The notes under the pieces are model-generated. The model was not told where the DNA came from. It saw only the letters and a list, made by a program, of their open reading frames with translations, and made no database searches. A stretch of DNA of 6,599 bases from positions 1-6,599 of the forward strand of contig JAFGIT010000406.1 of the NCBI GenBank assembly GCA_016929465.1, written 5' to 3'. Positions within the stretch are counted from its first letter, which is position 1. The number at the start of each line of letters is the position of its first letter. Origin of the DNA: Candidatus Coatesiibacteriota bacterium (GTDB taxonomy: Bacteria > B130-G9). Shown in pieces: positions 1 through 5,749 of this stretch. Made by a program: the position numbers and the translations under genes.

Positions 1-525
1 GACGGATGTCACCGATAGGACTCTCGTCTCGGGCCCCGGATGGAACATCATGGCCGCTTCAAGACCTTCGAGTCTCCCGCTCTTCATCAAGGAGAGCTTG
101 CCTCCGAATGTCTCCTCGGCTGGGGAGCCAATGACCCAGACCTCTCCTCTGCCCGACTCGGACGCCTCTGTTAGGGCGAGCCCTGCCACAAGGCTCGCCG
201 CCGCAATCAGATTATGTCCACATGCGTGGCCGAGTCCGGGGAGAGCATCATACTCGCAGAAGAAGCCTATTCTGGGCGATCCCCCGCCATTGAGTGCTCG
301 CTTCCCTACGAAGGCAGTTGGAAGCCCCGGGATACGGACGTCCACTTCAAAGCCAACCTGTGAGAGCTGGTCTGCGAGCATCGAGCACGCGCAGCTCTCC
401 TGACCGGAAAGCTCGGGGTGCTCAAAGAGCTCCTTTGCGACTTGAACCAGTATCGGGTCAAGCCGCAAAAGCTCCTTCTTCAGCCTCTCCTCACACGGAG
501 AAGGCGAAGAGTTTTTCTGAGACAT
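1..525 (-). CDS. M20-family metal-dependent amidohydrolase, PM20D2-like (partial, C-terminus off the left edge)
   Basis: Only the first 175 residues are in the window; family members are usually around 400 residues, so the dimerisation domain and the rest of the catalytic domain are missing. Visible motifs: 'HPELSGQES' (residues 36-44), typical of the N-terminal helix of M20 amidohydrolases; 'EYDALPGLGHACGHN' (91-105), which holds the metal-binding Cys102 and His104; 'SPAEE' (134-138) with the catalytic and metal Glu pair; and 'MMFHPGP' (159-165) with a likely third ligand, His162. The wording 'GLGHACGHNLIA' is close to what I recall for the PM20D2 / aminoacylase-1-like-2 branch (dipeptide or N-acyl amino-acid hydrolysis) rather than classical ArgE or DapE. 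The exact substrate cannot be read from the sequence. No signal peptide, so probably cytoplasmic. The ATG at 525 lies 3 bp after the stop of the upstream gene and has no strong Shine-Dalgarno, so translational coupling is likely. Confidence 0.9.
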   Translation of the reverse strand, partial: MSQKNSSPSPCEERLKKELLRLDPILVQVAKELFEHPELSGQESCACSMLADQLSQVGFEVDVRIPGLPTAFVGKRALNGGGSPRIGFFCEYDALPGLGHACGHNLIAAASLVAGLALTEASESGRGEVWVIGSPAEETFGGKLSLMKSGRLEGLEAAMMFHPGPETRVLSVTSV

Positions 526-528
526 CGG

Positions 529-1806
529 TCAATGCTCTAAATCTTCCTCGACTGAAGGAGTCAAAGCCTCATCAGCCTCGGCATCGGTAGTATCGACTTC
601 CTCGTTGCTTCCCATCTCGACGTCATCCGAAGGCGTTTCCCCGCAATGCTCATCTTGCCCGGTTTCTTCGCTCTTCAGATGACGGGAGTCGTCAGAATCG
701 AAGCCACGCATCTCACCGTCATTCTTCAGGTCATCCGCTACGGAATTTGGCATATCCCCGGAGTAATCATCAGCCGAGCCGCTGCCTGAATCGGAGTCCC
801 CGAGAATGTCATCTCCCAGGAAGAGCTCGTCATCATCCCGCTCCAATTGCTCACGCATCGCCTCCGCTCGGACCTCGAGTTCAGCCCTCAGGAGGTCCAA
901 TCTCGCCTCGTTGTTATCGAACCGTGCATTGATCGCGGCGACCGAGGACGACATCTTGGCTTGCTGCTTCTCGACCATGTCTTTGAGTGCTTCTATCTCC
1001 CTAGCATTCTCGAGCTGCAACCTGACGTGCTCTCTCACTAATTGGGTGCAGAGCCGTACCAGATAGCTGTTCACTCGATTCTGCCTGATGACGATGAAGT
1101 CCGTGTATAGCCTCACAAATCTCCTTAATATGCGTTTGAGCAGCAGTAATGGAGCTGCGACCAACCCAGCACGATGAGAGGTGATTGTGTAGTCTGCCTT
1201 CAGATTCCAGTCGTCGCCGGCCATGATCTGAAGCACCTCATCATTTACCACCGCTGCTTTCACAAACTCGACTGCGAGCGCCTCCCGAGATTCACCCTCA
1301 CTCCTTCGATTGCCGGAAGGCTTTGTGGTATCAATTATTCCCGCTGCCGGGGGACCGTGGAATTCGTGGTCCAGTTCGAGAGCACGCTTCGACAGCCGCT
1401 CCATGATCCGATCCACGCTTATCTCATCATCTTTGACCGCTACGACATCCACTCGAGACTTCTGTGAAGGAGCCTGTTGCTCCTGCGGCCTTTGCCCTCC
1501 CCTGGAAGGACGCCTCCTCCTAGGCTGCTGCCCCGTTGCTGGGCGTCCAGATTTCTGATGCTCTGGACGTGGTCCGTCGCCACCTGGCCTTCCGCCACGA
1601 CGCCTATCGCTGCGTGGTTTATCAGCGCTCTGCGGCGCCGCGTCGCTCTGGCCCGGTTTCTGCTGGCTTGGACGCGGTCTTCTTCTCCTGGAGGACGATC
1701 GTCTTCGACCATCCGAGGGAGTCTGCTGAGAACCTCGCTGGTTCGATGGTTGTCTCTCTTTTGATTCCTTTTTTGTCTCGCTGCTTTCTTTCTTCGGCTC
1801 TTCCAT
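529..1806 (-). CDS. Protein of unknown function: Arg-rich N-terminal tail, coiled-coil core, acidic C-terminal tail
   Basis: A 425-residue protein I cannot name. Three parts are visible. Residues 1-118 are low-complexity, rich in Arg, Gln, Ser, Pro and Gly, with RRR/RRRR runs at 34, 40, 68 and 96; my count gives about 33 Lys/Arg against 12 Asp/Glu. Residues 119-321 look mainly helical: 'ISVDRIMERL' (129-138), then 'TSHRAG' (209-214), 'LLKRILRRFVRLY' (222-234), 'RQNRVNSYLVR' (241-251) and a heptad-like stretch to about 321. Residues 322-425 are highly acidic, about 38 Asp/Glu to 5 Lys/Arg. The core resembles the N-terminal linker seen before methyltransferase or glycosyltransferase domains in polysaccharide clusters, but no enzyme domain follows. 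No signal peptide or clear membrane segment; residues 215-223 are hydrophobic but too short to span a membrane. The ATG at 1806 has a GGAG Shine-Dalgarno (1812-1815) five bases upstream and follows tyrS by 25 bp. The gene is certain; a scaffold or nucleic-acid-binding role is only a guess. Confidence 0.85.
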   Translation of the reverse strand: MEEPKKESSETKKESKERQPSNQRGSQQTPSDGRRRSSSRRRRPRPSQQKPGQSDAAPQSADKPRSDRRRGGRPGGDGPRPEHQKSGRPATGQQPRRRRPSRGGQRPQEQQAPSQKSRVDVVAVKDDEISVDRIMERLSKRALELDHEFHGPPAAGIIDTTKPSGNRRSEGESREALAVEFVKAAVVNDEVLQIMAGDDWNLKADYTITSHRAGLVAAPLLLLKRILRRFVRLYTDFIVIRQNRVNSYLVRLCTQLVREHVRLQLENAREIEALKDMVEKQQAKMSSSVAAINARFDNNEARLDLLRAELEVRAEAMREQLERDDDELFLGDDILGDSDSGSGSADDYSGDMPNSVADDLKNDGEMRGFDSDDSRHLKSEETGQDEHCGETPSDDVEMGSNEEVDTTDAEADEALTPSVEEDLEH

Positions 1807-1811
1807 CGTGT

Positions 1812-1815
1812 CTCC
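1812..1815 (-). promoter_or_regulatory. Ribosome binding site of the coiled-coil protein gene
   Basis: GGAG on the minus strand, five bases before the ATG at 1806 and within the 25-bp gap after tyrS. It supports this ATG as the start and separate initiation from tyrS. Confidence 0.7.
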
Positions 1816-1831
1816 GTTTGATTGCCTGTCT

Positions 1832-3058
1832 CTAATTGGAAAGCTCGATGCGGAAGAATCTGCGCTTGCCGACTTTCAGCGTCATGCCGGATTCTATCTT
1901 AACATCCGGCGCATCTGCATCCACCCGAGCGCCGTCGAGCTGAACCGCGCCCTGCTGAACAAGCCCGATTGCGTTCGAGTTGCTGCTCGCGGCATTCGCG
2001 AGTTTGAGCAGCTTAACGATCCAGATTCTGCCTTCCTCGAGCTCATCTCTCTTTAGCTCGAGGACGGGCATTTCGTCCGGTAGATCCCTTTTGCTGAATA
2101 TCTGCTCGAACTCCGAGCCGGCCTTATCTGCGGCATCGTCTCCGTGATAGAGAGAGACCAAGTGCCTGGCCAGCTGGAATTTGACGTCGCGAGGATTGGC
2201 GGAGCCGTCTGAAAGCGAGCGTTCGAAGCGCTCCACCTCGTCTGCCTCGAATTCGGAGGCAAGTCTGAGATATTCACCTATCAGGTTGTCGGGTATCGAC
2301 ATCGTCTTGCCGAATATCTCTGAGGGGCTTTCCGCGATTCCGATATAATTCCCAATACTCTTCGACATGCGCACAGAACCGCAAGTGCCTGTGAGAATCG
2401 GTGCGAGCAGTCCTATCTGGCGCTCCTGCCCCATATTCTCCTGCAATTGCCTTCCCATTAAAATGTTGAAAGTCTGCTCCGTGGCTCCCAGCTCCACATC
2501 AGCACGAACCATTACCGAGTCATAGGCCTGCATAATTGGATACATGACCTCATGAAGGCTTATCGGTAGGTTCTTTGAAAACCTATTAGCAAAGTCATCC
2601 CGCTCCAATAGACGGGCGACTGTAAATCGAGAGGTCAGCCTCAATACCTCTCCGAAGCTCAGCTTCTTGAACCAATCTCCGTTGTGGACTATCTCCGTTC
2701 TCTCGGGATCGAGTATCTTGAATACCTGTTCCCGATAGGTGGCAGCGTTATGCTCGATCTCTTCATAGGAGAGCTGGGGTCGAGTCTTGCTTCTGCCCGT
2801 CGGATCGCCGACTAATGCGGTGTAGTCCCCGATGATAAGTACACCTGTGTGACCCAGGTCTTGAAATGCCCGCATCTTCCGTAGGACGACAGTGTGTCCC
2901 AGGTGGATGTCCGGGGCGGTTGGATCGACTCCGAGTTTCACTCTGAGTGGGATACCGGTCTCTGCTGACCGCTGCAGTTTCTTGTGTAGTTCTTCTTTGG
3001 TATAGACCTCCGCTGTCCGAGCGTCCAGCAATTGCTCGAGCGCCAAATCAACATTCAA
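1832..3058 (-). CDS. tyrS: Tyrosyl-tRNA synthetase
   Basis: Class Ic aminoacyl-tRNA synthetase that charges tRNA-Tyr with tyrosine using ATP, in the cytoplasm. At 408 residues it has the normal length. Visible: the ATP-binding HIGH motif as 'HLGH' (52-55) after 'KLGVDPTAPDI'; 'GDYTALVGDPTGRS' (77-90); the tyrosine-binding helix 'YPIMQAYDSV' (173-182) with Tyr173, Gln177 and Asp180; the second signature as 'RMSKS' (230-234); and a C-terminal S4-type RNA-binding domain from about 343 to 408 ('VQQGAVQLDGARV', 'LKVGKRRF'). The MSKS form places it nearer the TyrZ-like group than the KFGKT type of E. coli or Geobacillus. Two departures from the usual loop are Arg230 for Lys and Cys226 where an Asp is common ('GTCG' for 'GTDG'). 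The start is TTG, chosen because 'MNVDLALEQLLDAR' is the expected N-terminus and a good Shine-Dalgarno precedes it. It follows dnaG by 11 bp. No T-box leader is visible. Confidence 0.97.
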   Translation of the reverse strand: MNVDLALEQLLDARTAEVYTKEELHKKLQRSAETGIPLRVKLGVDPTAPDIHLGHTVVLRKMRAFQDLGHTGVLIIGDYTALVGDPTGRSKTRPQLSYEEIEHNAATYREQVFKILDPERTEIVHNGDWFKKLSFGEVLRLTSRFTVARLLERDDFANRFSKNLPISLHEVMYPIMQAYDSVMVRADVELGATEQTFNILMGRQLQENMGQERQIGLLAPILTGTCGSVRMSKSIGNYIGIAESPSEIFGKTMSIPDNLIGEYLRLASEFEADEVERFERSLSDGSANPRDVKFQLARHLVSLYHGDDAADKAGSEFEQIFSKRDLPDEMPVLELKRDELEEGRIWIVKLLKLANAASSNSNAIGLVQQGAVQLDGARVDADAPDVKIESGMTLKVGKRRFFRIELSN

Positions 3059-3064
3059 AATAGA

Positions 3065-3071
3065 CTCTCCT
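3065..3071 (-). promoter_or_regulatory. Shine-Dalgarno of tyrS, overlapping the dnaG stop codon
   Basis: AGGAGAG on the minus strand, with GGAG eight bases before the TTG start of tyrS at 3058. The dnaG stop TAG (3070-3072) provides its first two bases. This decides the TTG start of tyrS: the nearby ATG (3052-3054) is out of frame. The layout suggests that ribosomes finishing dnaG can re-initiate on tyrS. Confidence 0.75.
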
Positions 3072-4854
3072 ACCTAACGACGCCCGATTGCTTTAGCTCT
3101 GTCAACTCTCTTGCCAACTCAACTTCCTTTGCCGTGTCCCCGCATGGAAGAGCACTAAGATACTCCTGATGTGTCTTATGGGCCTCCCTCATCAAGGACT
3201 TGTGTTTCAGGCAATCAACAAGCCTCATAAATCCTCGCTTGTCAATAACTTGTTCACAAAACGCTAGCTGAGTGATGAAATCCCGGTGTGCCGGATCGTC
3301 GAACCTATCCAATAACGCCGAAGGAACCATTTCTGTTCCCTTCTGATATGATTCTAGACAAATCATGAAGACCTCCCGCAGAAAAGGACTCGTTATCAGG
3401 TCCGGACTGACCGTCTCACTGGCGAGTCCCAACGCCTCGGTGTCGATCGCAACCAGCGTGACGAGGTCTCGTTCCTCAATGTTGAACTCCCTCTCCTTGA
3501 GTGCCGGGATTTCGTCCCCTATCCTCGGCTTTCTCGACAACTTGCCCAACTCAGCAAAGACCGCCTCTTGCTCTACACTTAGCTCATCTGCAAGCAATCG
3601 GACATAGTGGTTAACCTCAATCTGCGTTAGCTGTGTGAATGAAGGCAGCGCTTCCTTGAGAACGGCCAGTTTGCCCTCCACCTTTTTTATGTCATGCTTT
3701 CGCAAGGCCTCATTGATTAGAAACTCCGGAAAGGGAACAGCCTGCCGAAGCTCTTCCATTAGCCGAGTCCCGCCGACCTCCTTCACGTAGTCATCCGGAT
3801 CGAATTCTCCCCCCGCCTTGAATGCGAGAGGCCTAAGTCCCTCACTGGTGAATAGGGCAAAGCTCCTGATCGAGGCGGTCGTTCCTGCACTATCCGAATC
3901 GAAGAAGACGACCGGCCTCTCGGTGTATCTCTTGATTAAGCCACATTGTTGAGGAGTGAGCGCAGTCCCACAGGTGGCGACCACGTTGTGAATTCCCGCT
4001 TCGAACAGCGCAATTACATCCATGTAACCCTCGACGAGGGTGACAAAACCCTCGCTTCGAACTGAATCCCTGGCCTGATTCAGGCCGTAGAGTATCCTCC
4101 CCTTCTGATAGACTGGCGATTCGGGTGAATTAAGGTACTTCGCCTCCTCGCGTTCTTCATCGCGGGAGACCTCCGATCCCAGGATCCTACCTCCGAAGCC
4201 CCGCACATTGCCGGAGATATCGATGATTGGGAACACTATCCTGGCTCGAAAGCGATCGTAGTAAGACCCTTGTTTGCTCTTCGCAACGAGCCCAAGCGCC
4301 ATCAGAAGCTCGAGGTCAGAGGGCTTCGAGCCAAATGTCTTGCATATATCATCCCAACCGTCTCTGGCCCAACCGATCTGAAATGTCCTTATGGAATCGT
4401 CGCTGACACCTCGAGCTCTCAAGTATTCGAGTGCGCGAGCCCCGGTCTCATCATTAGCAAGATTCCGCTGGAAATGAGCAGCGACTTTTCGATTGATTTC
4501 GAGGAAATTCTGCCTCAAGCGGGCGCTTCTATCGGCCTCTTCCCCATCGACGGATTCCAGCGAGACTCCATATCGACTTGCCAGAGTGCGGACGGCCTCG
4601 ACAAAGGTCATCCCGTTGATTTTCATCAGGAAGCCGAAGACATTGCCACTCTCTCCACATCCGAAACAGCGAAACATCTGTCGGCTTGGATTCACCATGA
4701 AGGAGGGCGTCTTCTCCTTATGGAATGGGCAGTTGGCCTTAAAGTTTTGGCCGGCGGGCCTCAGAGTCAGATACTCGGATATGACCTGCACGATATCAGC
4801 GCGGTCCCTCACCTCATCGATCTGGTTCTGAGAATAATATCCCCTGGGACTCAA
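3070..4854 (-). CDS. dnaG: DNA primase
   Basis: Synthesises RNA primers for Okazaki fragments and replication restart, working with the replicative helicase DnaB. At 594 residues the length is normal. Domains in order: N-terminal CHC2 zinc-binding domain with Cys42, His45, Cys63 and Cys66 ('CPFHKEKTPSF', 'FRCFGCGESGNVFGFL'); catalytic core with the basic 'YYDRFRARIVFPI' segment (198-210) and 'GFGGR' (219-223); TOPRIM metal site with Glu275 in 'EGYMDV' and Asp319/Asp321 in 'DSDSAG', plus 'FDPDDYV' (351-357); and a divergent C-terminal helical region from about 450 that should bind DnaB. The start is TTG with 'GGTGAGG' very close upstream, so initiation looks weak. No better in-frame ATG or GTG precedes it, and the N-terminus 'QIDEVRDRADIVQVISEYL' aligns with the usual family start. 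The next gene is tyrS (11 bp gap); rpoD and rpsU, common dnaG partners, are not adjacent. A hairpin lies about 50 bp upstream. Confidence 0.98.
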   Translation of the reverse strand: MSPRGYYSQNQIDEVRDRADIVQVISEYLTLRPAGQNFKANCPFHKEKTPSFMVNPSRQMFRCFGCGESGNVFGFLMKINGMTFVEAVRTLASRYGVSLESVDGEEADRSARLRQNFLEINRKVAAHFQRNLANDETGARALEYLRARGVSDDSIRTFQIGWARDGWDDICKTFGSKPSDLELLMALGLVAKSKQGSYYDRFRARIVFPIIDISGNVRGFGGRILGSEVSRDEEREEAKYLNSPESPVYQKGRILYGLNQARDSVRSEGFVTLVEGYMDVIALFEAGIHNVVATCGTALTPQQCGLIKRYTERPVVFFDSDSAGTTASIRSFALFTSEGLRPLAFKAGGEFDPDDYVKEVGGTRLMEELRQAVPFPEFLINEALRKHDIKKVEGKLAVLKEALPSFTQLTQIEVNHYVRLLADELSVEQEAVFAELGKLSRKPRIGDEIPALKEREFNIEERDLVTLVAIDTEALGLASETVSPDLITSPFLREVFMICLESYQKGTEMVPSALLDRFDDPAHRDFITQLAFCEQVIDKRGFMRLVDCLKHKSLMREAHKTHQEYLSALPCGDTAKEVELARELTELKQSGVVR

Positions 4855-4867
4855 GTCCTCACCCCCA
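4855..4867 (-). promoter_or_regulatory. Poorly spaced Shine-Dalgarno region of dnaG
   Basis: The minus strand reads TGGGGGTGAGGAC directly before the TTG start at 4854. GAGG is only two bases from the start codon, closer than ideal, and the G-run further upstream is a weak match. Together with the TTG start this suggests low translation of primase. Confidence 0.45.
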
Positions 4868-4895
4868 TCGGGCAGTCGCGCAAGAGCGCTTCCTC

Positions 4896-4938
4896 AATAA
4901 ACAAGTATGCCGCCCCGGGCTGGAACCGAAGCGGCATA
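4896..4938 (-). terminator. Hairpin with imperfect U-rich tail between the lipoprotein gene and dnaG (terminator or attenuator)
   Basis: On the minus-strand RNA the arms 4926-4938 (UAUGCCGCUUCGG) and 4906-4918 (CCGGGGCGGCAUA) pair without interruption over 13 bp. Eight outer and three inner pairs are Watson-Crick; two in the middle are G-U, which pair in this RNA but would be A-C mismatches in the plus-strand RNA. The loop is seven bases, UUCCAGC (4919-4925). The bases that follow, CUUGUUUAUU (4896-4905), hold seven U in ten, which is weaker than a classic U-tract. Position after one gene and about 50 bp before the dnaG start fits a partial terminator or attenuator that lowers read-through into dnaG. 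I see no convincing promoter between the hairpin and dnaG. Confidence 0.65.
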
Positions 4939-4990
4939 GCGAAGTAAATGGTCAATCAAGTATCAGATTACATGCCGGTGCTGCCAGAGG

Positions 4991-5635
4991 CTACTCGGTA
5001 ATTGTTATCTCGATCCAGTATGGCTCCGAATCGTTGGCCCTTATGTCCGTGGCCCAGAAGTAGAACTTCCAGGGGCGATCAGGATTTGCTTTTGTATTCG
5101 GGTCAAGCCTGGAGTCTTTCTGAATGGTGAATATTCCATCACCGGCTACTTCATCGGGCGCGCCCCCAATGCCGGGGCCGTTGTCGCTCAGTTCATCGCC
5201 AAAGCCAATCCCATAGAAGACTTCACCAGGCAGGTAGCTGTCTCTCATCAGATTGCCATTGATCGGGCCAACAGTATGGTTCCAATCGGGGAATCCACCC
5301 AGATAGTGCTCAACTCTGCGCTGATATTCCTCGTTGCCGAAGTCGGGGTCCTGGAAACCACCTGAAACTCGCATGATCTGATCACTGCCATGAGGATCCT
5401 CTTCTGTCGCATCCGGATGATGCACCAAAACCTCGAAGATTACTGGCTCAGCTACTCTCTTGGAAAGCATATACGGCTCCTGGAGTATGGTGACTCCTTG
5501 CTTCACCGTCACGCTGAGTATTTTCGGACGATAATCGTCTGGGTCACTACCTTCCGTCTTCTTGTGGCAGGACATAATCGTAAATGATGATATTAGACCG
5601 ATAATGGCTACTAGGATTACGGCTTTACGCTTCAT
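4991..5635 (-). CDS. Putative secreted lipoprotein with a 'DEVAGDGIFT' motif, function unknown
   Basis: A 214-residue protein. The N-terminus 'MKRKAV' followed by a hydrophobic stretch (5-21) and 'TIMSC' (19-23) looks like a signal peptide with a somewhat atypical lipobox, giving a lipidated Cys23 and a mature part of about 192 residues facing the periplasm or cell surface. No transmembrane segment follows. Residues 151-170, 'DNG' to 'GDGIFT', match a short acidic motif I recall near the C-terminus of secreted choice-of-anchor and Ig-like domains ('DDG..GD.VAGDGVYT'), often a calcium-binding-like loop. The following 'WKFYFWATDIRAND' and 'YWIEITI' fit a closing beta-strand pair of such a fold. 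No catalytic motif is visible. The start ATG at 5635 has AAGGGAG upstream with long, 12-base spacing. It has its own likely promoter after accA, and dnaG lies downstream beyond a hairpin. The link to dnaG is probably only positional. Confidence 0.8.
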   Translation of the reverse strand: MKRKAVILVAIIGLISSFTIMSCHKKTEGSDPDDYRPKILSVTVKQGVTILQEPYMLSKRVAEPVIFEVLVHHPDATEEDPHGSDQIMRVSGGFQDPDFGNEEYQRRVEHYLGGFPDWNHTVGPINGNLMRDSYLPGEVFYGIGFGDELSDNGPGIGGAPDEVAGDGIFTIQKDSRLDPNTKANPDRPWKFYFWATDIRANDSEPYWIEITITE

Positions 5636-5647
5636 TGGTTCAAAAAG

Positions 5648-5654
5648 CTCCCTT
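5648..5654 (-). promoter_or_regulatory. Shine-Dalgarno of the lipoprotein gene
   Basis: AAGGGAG on the minus strand, 12 bases before the ATG at 5635. The spacing is longer than usual, but 'MKRKAV' is a standard signal-peptide start and no closer site is seen. Confidence 0.5.
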
Positions 5655-5678
5655 CAAACAACCAAATGCATTATGTGC

Positions 5679-5691
5679 AGTTTCCGAAACT
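5679..5691. promoter_or_regulatory. Short perfect dyad in the lipoprotein 5' leader
   Basis: AGTTTC-C-GAAACT on the plus strand: six-base arms around a single central base, located about 15-40 bases downstream of the predicted transcription start. It could be an operator half-site pair, but a dyad this short can occur by chance and I do not recognise it as a known binding site. Confidence 0.25.
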
Positions 5692-5713
5692 CTCAAATCA
5701 AATTTCCCCATAG

Positions 5714-5741
5714 ATGATATTGCAAGCGAGGCTCAAGTCAA
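5714..5741 (-). promoter_or_regulatory. Sigma70-type promoter upstream of the lipoprotein gene
   Basis: On the minus strand, -35 TTGACT (5736-5741) and -10 TATCAT (5714-5719) each match the consensus at five of six positions, with a 16-base spacer. It lies 8 bp after the accA stop codon. Transcription would begin near 5707, leaving a leader of about 70 nt before the ATG at 5635. It could drive the lipoprotein gene and, by read-through, dnaG and the genes after it. Confidence 0.6.
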
Positions 5742-5749
5742 GGCCTTTT

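Noticed and set aside
50-590. Two overlapping plus-strand open frames of about 100 codons at the left end.
   Set aside because: The minus strand here encodes conserved M20 motifs through to the edge. The plus-strand frames are rich in Ser, Pro and Arg and look like antisense shadows.
1440-1712. A 90-codon minus-strand frame inside the coiled-coil protein gene in another register.
   Set aside because: The region is low in complexity and rich in Arg codons, which leaves alternative frames open. There is no independent start signal or recognisable domain.
3059-3069. T-box or other tRNA-responsive leader before tyrS.
   Set aside because: Only 11 bp separate dnaG and tyrS, and no specifier loop or T-box sequence is visible there.
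4878-4889. Small hairpin GCGC-AAGA-GCGC close to the dnaG start.
   Set aside because: Only four pairs around a four-base loop, and too short to claim in a GC-rich stretch.
4270-4947. A 225-codon open frame on the plus strand, antisense to dnaG and reaching into the gap upstream.
   Set aside because: It is fully explained as the antisense of conserved dnaG codons. Its translation resembles no family, and I see no promoter or Shine-Dalgarno for it.
4960-4987. Possible promoter before the dnaG hairpin: CTGGCA, 16 bases, TGATAC on the minus strand.
   Set aside because: The -10 matches consensus at only two of six positions. A second try, TTGATT with TATGCC, has a 15-base spacer and a weak -10. 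Neither is convincing.
5636-5662. Possible hairpin hiding the lipoprotein Shine-Dalgarno (GGTT...AACC on the minus strand).
   Set aside because: Only the outer four pairs form; the interior does not pair consistently.
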